From contig JADJPM010000004.1 in assembly GCA_016713245.1 (NCBI GenBank), positions 1,426,001 through 1,490,000 of the forward strand: a stretch of DNA of 64,000 nt. The letters run 5' to 3'. The stretch is from Verrucomicrobiaceae bacterium. GTDB taxonomy: Bacteria > Verrucomicrobiota > Verrucomicrobiia > Verrucomicrobiales > Verrucomicrobiaceae. Every line of letters starts with the position of its first letter. The stretch's first letter is position 1. This document shows, piece by piece, positions 56,734-64,000 of this stretch. The notes beneath the pieces are model-generated. The model saw nothing but the letters and a program-made list of their open reading frames with translations. It had not been told where the DNA came from and ran no database searches. Position numbers and translations under genes: made by a program.

Positions 56734-58515
56734 TCAGGAAACGAGTGGCAATAGCTTCCCAAGCAACTCACTGATCTTCACGCGTTCCTGCTCGCCGCTG
56801 TCGCGGTGGCGGAGGGTGACGGTGTCGGCGAGTTCGGGGCCTTTTTCGCCGCAGGTTTCGAAGTCGATGGTGACGCCGAAGGGCGTGCCGACTTCGTCCT
56901 GGCGGGCGTAGCGGCGGCCGATGCTGGCGGTTTCGTCGTAGAAGCAGTTCAGATGCTTCTTGAGCAGCGCATAGACCTCGCGGGCCTTGGCGACGAGTTC
57001 GGGCTTGTTCTTGAGCAGCGGGAAGACGCCGACTTTGATCGGGGCGACACGCGGATGCAGGCGCAGGACGGTGATGACCTCCTTCTTGCCCTTTTCATCG
57101 ACCTTTTCGGTCTCGCTGAAGGCCTTGGCAATGACGGCGAGCGCCATGCGGTCGAGACCGGCGGAGGGTTCGATGACGTGGGGGACGTAGCTGCCTTTGA
57201 AAAGACGCTCGAACCACGCACGCACGGCGGCTTCGGGCATCGGCTCGCCCTTGGTCTTCGCGGCTTCGGCGGCGAGGCGTTTCTGGATGAGGGCTTCCTT
57301 CTGCTCGTCGGTGAGCTTGGCGGCGGCGGTTTTGAGTTCTTCGTCGAAGATCTCCTGCGACTTCGTGCTGGCGGTCTGGTGCGCGGACAAATCGAAGTCG
57401 CCACGCGCGGCGATGCCTTCCAGCTCCTCGGTGCCGAAGGGGAATTCGCACAGGATGTCCACGCAGGCGCGGGCGTAGTGGGCGAGGTCGGCGGGCGTCT
57501 GCCAGTAATATTCGAGCACGTCGCCGAGGCCGATGCCTTGGTAGAACTTCGTGCGCTGATCGACCCAGTAGCGGTGCCACAGCTCCCAGCCCCAATTCGG
57601 CTGCGGTTCGCTCAAATCGGCGCCTTCATGCCACTTCGCGACTTCGCCGCTGATGATTTCGACGGCTTCGTCGGGCTTGATGAAGAACTCGAGTTCCATC
57701 TGCTCAAACTCGCGGCTGCGGAAGGTGAAATTCTTTGGCGTGACCTCGTTGCGGAAGGCCTTGCCGATCTGGCCGATGCCGAAGGGCACCTTCACGCGAC
57801 TGGAGTCGAAGACGTTCTTGAACTGCGCAAAGATGGCCTGCGCGGTTTCCGGACGCAGGTAGGTCACGTCGTCCTCGGTCGCGGTGGGGCCGAGGTAGGT
57901 CTTGAGCATGAGATTGAAGGGGCGTGCCTCGCCGAGCATGCCGCCGGTTTCGGGATGGAAATCGACGCTGCCATTCACGGCGTCGATTTTCTCTTCGCCG
58001 AGCAATTCGATCTCCTCGGGCTTGCCGGCGGCTTCACCGGCGTTTTGCGCGATGAGGGCACGGATGCGTTTGCGGAAGCTCTCGATGTGCTCGCCATTTT
58101 TCAGCAAGGCGGAGATGGCGCGGTCCCAGCGCCAGCCGTTCGGGGCCTTCGCGCCGCTGTATTTCATGACGACGCCGTCCTGCGGCTCGACGTGGTCGGC
58201 GCGGACGCGTTTGTTCGTCAGCGAGCACTCGCGCATGAGGTCGGCGAAGGTATCGACGTGGCCGCTGGCCTTCCAGATGGCGGGATTCATCAAAATGCTC
58301 GCGTCCAGGCCGAGCACGTCCTCGCGTTCGCGGGTCATGGTGTTCCACCAGGCGGTGCGCAAGTTGCGCTTCAACTCCGCGCCGAGCGGACCGTAGTCCC
58401 ACACGCCACCGCAGCCGCCGTAGATTTCGCTGCTTTGATAGATGAAGCCGCGGCGCTTGCAGAGGGAGACGATTTTCTCCATTTGCGCTTGGGATGCTTT
58501 GGGGTCGGAGGACAT
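56734..58515 (-). CDS. glyS: Glycyl-tRNA synthetase, homodimeric type
   Basis: 593 residues from the ATG at 58515 (MSSDPKASQAQ); the frame upstream of it is repeat-derived (HSSFIIRHS). FIYQSSEIYGGCGGVWDYGP is the start of the alpha2-type enzyme. Class II motifs are seen in IGQIGKAFRNEVTP (motif 2 region), FTFRSREFEQMELEFF and VIEPSAGLDRMALAV (motif 3). A C-terminal anticodon-binding domain closes it. It charges tRNA-Gly in the cytoplasm. PVC bacteria commonly use this form in place of the alpha2-beta2 enzyme. Confidence 0.96.
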   Translation of the reverse strand: MSSDPKASQAQMEKIVSLCKRRGFIYQSSEIYGGCGGVWDYGPLGAELKRNLRTAWWNTMTREREDVLGLDASILMNPAIWKASGHVDTFADLMRECSLTNKRVRADHVEPQDGVVMKYSGAKAPNGWRWDRAISALLKNGEHIESFRKRIRALIAQNAGEAAGKPEEIELLGEEKIDAVNGSVDFHPETGGMLGEARPFNLMLKTYLGPTATEDDVTYLRPETAQAIFAQFKNVFDSSRVKVPFGIGQIGKAFRNEVTPKNFTFRSREFEQMELEFFIKPDEAVEIISGEVAKWHEGADLSEPQPNWGWELWHRYWVDQRTKFYQGIGLGDVLEYYWQTPADLAHYARACVDILCEFPFGTEELEGIAARGDFDLSAHQTASTKSQEIFDEELKTAAAKLTDEQKEALIQKRLAAEAAKTKGEPMPEAAVRAWFERLFKGSYVPHVIEPSAGLDRMALAVIAKAFSETEKVDEKGKKEVITVLRLHPRVAPIKVGVFPLLKNKPELVAKAREVYALLKKHLNCFYDETASIGRRYARQDEVGTPFGVTIDFETCGEKGPELADTVTLRHRDSGEQERVKISELLGKLLPLVS

Positions 58516-58517
58516 GA

Positions 58518-58560
58518 ACGTGGAATGACGAATGATGAATGAGGAATGCCGAATGACTGG
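58518..58560. repeat. GAATGACGAATG-type repeat upstream of glycyl-tRNA synthetase
   Basis: One full unit GAATGACGAATG, then variants GATGAATGAGGAATG and GCCGAATGAC, in the 5' leader of glyS. Same family as at 30324. Confidence 0.65.
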
Positions 58561-58627
58561 ATTGTCACCGGCAAGGGGGCGCGAAGGGAGCACCTCGGGG
58601 GCGTACGGGCAAGCGGGGAATCAAGTG

Positions 58628-58717
58628 AAGAGCGTAGGGCAAAGGGCGAAGAGTGACCACTTGGCCGAAGAGTGTGGCAGGCCTGTGCGTGGCTCTATGC
58701 CCTTCGCTCTATACCCT
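58628..58717. repeat. Inverted AGAGCGAAGGGC-type repeat
   Basis: Left arm AGAGCGTAGGGCAAAGGGCG (58629 on); right arm (58691-58717) with CTATGCCCTTCGCTCTAT, inversely related. It lies between glyS and fur. Bases 58561-58627 show nothing else. Confidence 0.5.
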
Positions 58718-58729
58718 TGGCGTTTCCCC

Positions 58730-59206
58730 TCAAGCGCACTTCGGGCAGAGGCCGTAGAATTCGAGCTCGTGGTAGAGCTTGGTGAAGCCGCTGGATTTTT
58801 CGATGTCGCGTTCGAGGGCTTCGACGGGGCAGGAGATGTCGAGGCGCTGGATGCGGCCGCATTTGGTGCAGACAAGGTAGTCGTCGTGGTGGCCTTCCTC
58901 GATGATGGTGTAGTAGGTGCTGCGGTCGTGCAGGCCGAGACGGCGGATGATGCTGCGCTCTTCGAGCTTCACGAGCAGGCGGAAGACGGTGGCACGGTCA
59001 GCCCCGGTTTTGAGTTCCTTCGATTCGGCGATATCGGCGAGGCTGAGGGGCTCGTGGGAGCGGATGAGGATCTCCAGCACGTTTTCGAGGGCGCGGGTGC
59101 GGCGCAGGCCGCCTTCGCGAGTTTTCGCCAATGCGGCCTCCAGCATCTTCTGGGCGGACTTCTTGTCGTGGTGACGACAGGTGGCGGAATGGTGGTGGTG
59201 GAGCAT
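58730..59206 (-). CDS. Fur family metalloregulator
   Basis: 158 residues from the ATG at 59206. The His-rich N-terminus (LHHHHSATCRHHDKK) may be an extra metal site. The winged helix has RRTRALENVLEIL and TGADRATVFRLLVKLEE. The dimer domain has STYYTIIEEGHHDDYLVC and two structural zinc pairs (C113/C116, C154/C157). Whether it is Fur, Zur or PerR cannot be settled; the HHDD and C-x2-C arrangement fits Fur/Zur. It diverges from the FAD-oxidoreductase gene across 115 bases, which may be a target. Confidence 0.88.
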   Translation of the reverse strand: MLHHHHSATCRHHDKKSAQKMLEAALAKTREGGLRRTRALENVLEILIRSHEPLSLADIAESKELKTGADRATVFRLLVKLEERSIIRRLGLHDRSTYYTIIEEGHHDDYLVCTKCGRIQRLDISCPVEALERDIEKSSGFTKLYHELEFYGLCPKCA

Positions 59207-59321
59207 GGGGCTGGGACGGCCATCTATGCCGAAAAGCTCAGGCACGGCAAGAGGGCAGGCGGGCGAGCACATTCCGATTGCCGAGCGTCCGCAGGCAGCG
59301 AAAAGAGCGGTCCCACCTGCC

Positions 59322-61400
<2,079 letters not shown>

Positions 61401-61413
61401 GTTTCCTGTGACC

Positions 61414-61908
61414 ATGAATCCTCTCCAGCGCCACTACCGGCTCGTTTTGGGCCTTTTCATCGTCTGCTTGCTGCTGAGCGGCATTACGGCCTTCCCGCTG
61501 CTGCATGAGCTGAGGCTGCTGGGTTCGTGGCTGGGGATTCAGGACCACGCGAACCTTTCCGGGCACAGCGGCCTCGCTTGGTGGATCGGCCATGTTTGGC
61601 ACGGGTTGGAGGTCACGGATCAAAACTTCCCGTTCATCGCCTACGGGACGGACTGGCTGGCCTTTGGGCACATCATGATCGCCTTCTTTTTCGTCGGTGC
61701 CTGGCGTGATCCCATCGCCAATGCCTGGGTCCTGCGGACGGGCCTCGTCTGCTGTGCGGCGGTGTTTCCGCTAGCCCTGATCTGTGGCGAGATTCGAGGC
61801 ATCCCGCTCGCCTGGAGGCTGATCGATTGCTCCTTCGGTCTCTTCGGCGCGATCCCGCTCCTTTACTGCCTGAAACTGGTGCGGCAGATGCAGAAACCCG
61901 AATCGTGA
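61414..61908 (+). CDS. Hypothetical membrane protein, four helices
   Basis: 164 residues from the ATG at 61414; a GTG at 61408 adds two. Four predicted helices (VLGLFIVCLLLSGITAFPLL, FGHIMIAFFFVGAW, TGLVCCAAVFPLALICG and SFGLFGAIPLLYCLKL). His and Asp in the first loop (DHANLSGHSG, HVWHGLEV) might bind a cofactor, but no family is recognised. It starts 14 bases after the oxidoreductase stop, on the same strand. Confidence 0.6.
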   Translation: MNPLQRHYRLVLGLFIVCLLLSGITAFPLLHELRLLGSWLGIQDHANLSGHSGLAWWIGHVWHGLEVTDQNFPFIAYGTDWLAFGHIMIAFFFVGAWRDPIANAWVLRTGLVCCAAVFPLALICGEIRGIPLAWRLIDCSFGLFGAIPLLYCLKLVRQMQKPES

Positions 61909-61920
61909 TTTCGCCTGCTT

Positions 61921-61979
61921 TTCCGGCCCACCGGAACGAGGGCAAAAAAGGCTCGTTTCCGGGTAAAAAAGCCTTTGCC
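61921..61979 (+). promoter_or_regulatory. Hairpin-rich leader upstream of gyrB
   Basis: TTCCGG-ccca-CCGGAA (61921-61936) and a stem with GGCAAA(AAA)GGC pairing GCCTTTGCC (61941-61952 with 61971-61979) lie 100-160 bases before gyrB. They may be a terminator of the preceding gene plus promoter DNA; no strong -10/-35 pair is seen. Bases 61980-62077 hold nothing else that can be supported. Confidence 0.3.
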
Positions 61980-62077
61980 GCAGGGGGCATCTTGCTAGTC
62001 TGAAACCACCTCAACCGAGCACATTTTCCGAAGGGACATCTTGGACGGATTTCGGTGGGGGTTTCTCAGACTTTTTT

Positions 62078-64000
62078 ATGCCAGACGAAATCATTGATTC
62101 CATTGGATCAAACTCCACCGCCGTAGCTGCTGATCAGGCCTACGGTGCCGAACAAATCCAGCACCTGGAAGGCCTCCGAGCCGTGCGCATGCGGCCTGGC
62201 ATGTACATCGGTGAAACGGATGAACGCGGTCTGCACCACTGCGTGTTCGAAGTGGTGGACAACTCGATCGACGAGCATCTCGCAGGGAATTGCAAAAACG
62301 TCTGGATCACCATCCACACGGACGGCTCCATCAGCATCGAGGACGATGGACGCGGCATTCCAGTCGAGATGCACTCCAAAGGCATGCCGACGGTCGAGTT
62401 GGTGCTCACGAACCTGCATGCGGGCGGCAAGTTCGGTGATGGTGCGTATGAATTCTCCGGTGGTCTGCACGGCGTCGGTGCAAAGTGCGTGAATGCGCTC
62501 TCGGATTGGTTCAAGTGCGAGGTCTATCGCGATGGCAAGATCTACGCCATCGGCTTTGAGCGCGGCATTACCACCGAGCCGCTCAAAGTGCTGGGCGACC
62601 TCGATGATCCGAAGCGCACCGGCACGAAGATCACCTTCTTCCCGGATGTGACGATCTTCACGATCACCACGACGTTTGTTTTTGATCGCCTGCGTACTCG
62701 TCTCCGCGAGCTGGCCTTCCTGAACCCCGGCATCACCATCCAGATCACCGATGAACGCGGTGAGACTCCCCGCAGCGAGACGTTGATCTATGCGGAAGGC
62801 GTGAAGCAGTTCGTGAACGAACTCGGCGAGGGCAAAGACAAGGTACATCCCGAGCCGATCGTGATCGCGGGGCGCCGCGAGGTGATGCTGGAGGACAAGA
62901 AAAAGTTCATCCTCGTCGATTGCGTCATCCAGTACAACAAAGGTCTCAGCGAGCAGACGCTCTGCTTTGCCAATGCGATCCCCAACCCGGACTTCGGCAC
63001 GCATTATTCGGGCCTCAAAACCGCACTCACGAAGGCGGTGAAGCAGTACATCGCCTCCAACCCGAAATCCTTCAAAGAGAAGATGCCGGAGATCGAGGGC
63101 GATGACTGCCGCGAGGGTATGATTTGCGTGTTGAGCGTCAAACACCCGCATCCGCGCTTCAATTCGCAGACGAAGGTGAAGCTCGTGAACGGCGAGGTCG
63201 AAGGCGTGGTGAACTCCGTCGTCTATGAGGGCCTGCTGCGCTTCTTTGACGAGAATCCCGACACTGCGGTCGAGGTCATCAAGAACATCATCATCGCCGC
63301 GAAATCCCGCGAAGCCGCCCGCAAGGCGCGTGAGGCCATCCGCAAGGACGCGATGAGCAGCGGCGGCCTGCCCGGCAAGCTCGCCGACTGCTCCGAGCGT
63401 GATGCGTCGAAGACCGAGCTGTTCATTGTCGAGGGTGACTCCGCCGGTGGCTCCGCCAAAATGGGCCGCAATCGTCACAATCAGGCCATTCTGCCGCTGC
63501 GTGGAAAGCTCATCAACACCGAAAAGGCTCGGTTGGAGAAGGTCCTCGCGAACAAGGAAATCCAAACCATGATCACCGCCATTGGCACCGGTATCGGTGG
63601 TGACAGCGAGGTGGAGGGCAGCTTCAATCTCGAAAAGCTCCGCTACCACAAAATCATCATCATGACTGATGCTGACGTGGATGGCAGCCACATCCGCACG
63701 CTGCTGCTGACGTTCTTTTTCCGCCAGATGCCGGAGTTGGTGAAGCGCGGCCACATTTATGTCGCCCAGCCGCCGCTCTACCAAGTCACCCGCAAAAAAC
63801 GCGAGGAGTATGTGCAAAGCGATGCCGAAATGGACGCCATCCTGCTCGAACTCGGCTCCGGCGAGATCAGCCTGCGCAACATCTCCGACGGCACCAAAGT
63901 CGAAGCCGACCGCCTCAAGCAGATACTCGGTCTGCTGGTGCCTGTGGCCAAATTCGCCGACATTATCCGCCGCCACGGCGCGGACTTCGAGACTTACCTC
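62078..64000 (+). CDS. gyrB: DNA gyrase subunit B (partial, C-terminus outside window)
   Basis: 641 codons are readable from the ATG at 62078. The GHKL ATPase has IQHLEGLRAVRMRPGMYIG, EVVDNSIDEHLAG, DDGRGIPVEMH and HAGGKFGDGAYEFSGGLHGVG. The transducer domain ends in the QTLCFANAIPNP region. The TOPRIM domain has TELFIVEGDSAGGSAKMGRNR and the metal site MTDADVDGSHIRTLLLT. Gyrase introduces negative supercoils using ATP. A 20-residue N-terminal extension (MPDEIIDSIGSNSTAVAADQ) precedes the usual start. Confidence 0.97.
   Translation, partial: MPDEIIDSIGSNSTAVAADQAYGAEQIQHLEGLRAVRMRPGMYIGETDERGLHHCVFEVVDNSIDEHLAGNCKNVWITIHTDGSISIEDDGRGIPVEMHSKGMPTVELVLTNLHAGGKFGDGAYEFSGGLHGVGAKCVNALSDWFKCEVYRDGKIYAIGFERGITTEPLKVLGDLDDPKRTGTKITFFPDVTIFTITTTFVFDRLRTRLRELAFLNPGITIQITDERGETPRSETLIYAEGVKQFVNELGEGKDKVHPEPIVIAGRREVMLEDKKKFILVDCVIQYNKGLSEQTLCFANAIPNPDFGTHYSGLKTALTKAVKQYIASNPKSFKEKMPEIEGDDCREGMICVLSVKHPHPRFNSQTKVKLVNGEVEGVVNSVVYEGLLRFFDENPDTAVEVIKNIIIAAKSREAARKAREAIRKDAMSSGGLPGKLADCSERDASKTELFIVEGDSAGGSAKMGRNRHNQAILPLRGKLINTEKARLEKVLANKEIQTMITAIGTGIGGDSEVEGSFNLEKLRYHKIIIMTDADVDGSHIRTLLLTFFFRQMPELVKRGHIYVAQPPLYQVTRKKREEYVQSDAEMDAILLELGSGEISLRNISDGTKVEADRLKQILGLLVPVAKFADIIRRHGADFETYL

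Noticed and set aside
56806..58542. 578-codon plus-strand frame opposite glycyl-tRNA synthetase
   Set aside because: Shadow frame rich in Ala, Asp, Gly and Val with no domain.
61960..62000. sigma-70 promoter for gyrB
   Set aside because: No -10/-35 pair with acceptable match and spacing could be found by eye.
62108..63976. 622-codon minus-strand frame opposite gyrB
   Set aside because: Shadow of a highly conserved gene.

Overview
The window is high-GC bacterial chromosome. It has a PSD1/DUF1501 gene pair (planctomycete-type cytochrome and secretion-linked families), a sulfatase, a eukaryote-type UDP-glucose pyrophosphorylase, a dimeric glycyl-tRNA synthetase of the archaeal/eukaryotic kind, TMTC-like membrane proteins with TPRs, and many short palindromic intergenic repeats. 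Together these point to the PVC group, most likely a Verrucomicrobiaceae/Prosthecobacter-like member of Verrucomicrobia. That placement is inferred from gene content only; there is no rRNA in the window.
Layout. 0-6 kb, minus strand: a DUF3419 (BtaA-like) fragment, DUF1501, a PIN toxin with its antitoxin, and PSD1. 6-9.4 kb: UTP-glucose-1-phosphate uridylyltransferase and a hypothetical membrane protein. 9.5-24.8 kb: an envelope-glycan region with a DegT aminotransferase, a methyltransferase, three TMTC-like GT-C/TPR proteins (the middle one broken by one extra base), a spermidine-synthase-like membrane protein, a Dpm1/ArnC-like GT2, an FdtA-like sugar isomerase and a NarL-type two-component pair. 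A SulP transporter lies inside this region on the opposite strand. 24.8-31.8 kb: sulfatase, alpha/beta hydrolase, deoC with a divergent GntR regulator, two PilT-type ATPases and a small lipoprotein. 31.8-40.2 kb: serA, a coiled-coil protein, secreted proteins, a PD40-M28-PDZ peptidase and a UbiA-family prenyltransferase. 40.2-42 kb: PilM/N- and PilO-like assembly proteins. 42.2-51.7 kb: a TetR/RND efflux locus whose adaptor, pump and outer-membrane genes are separated by two toxin-antitoxin-like modules. 51.7-58.5 kb: tRNA-Leu(CAA), a TPR-AAA+ ATPase, ArsR, repeat-rich DNA with an IS200-like (RAYT) transposase, and glycyl-tRNA synthetase. 58.7-64 kb: Fur, an FAD-dependent secreted oxidoreductase, a small membrane protein and the start of gyrB, which runs off the window.
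The most notable points are these. (i) Three equal-length TMTC-like paralogues each carry the same 18-base GACA-N5-TGTC-TTTTG signal 33-37 bases before the start codon; with the GT2, isomerase and aminotransferase they look like a candidate uncharacterised bacterial glycosylation system. (ii) Three TA-like modules sit between genes that normally form one operon. (iii) The RAYT gene is bracketed by inverted copies of a three-hairpin repeat, amid at least four other short repeat families.
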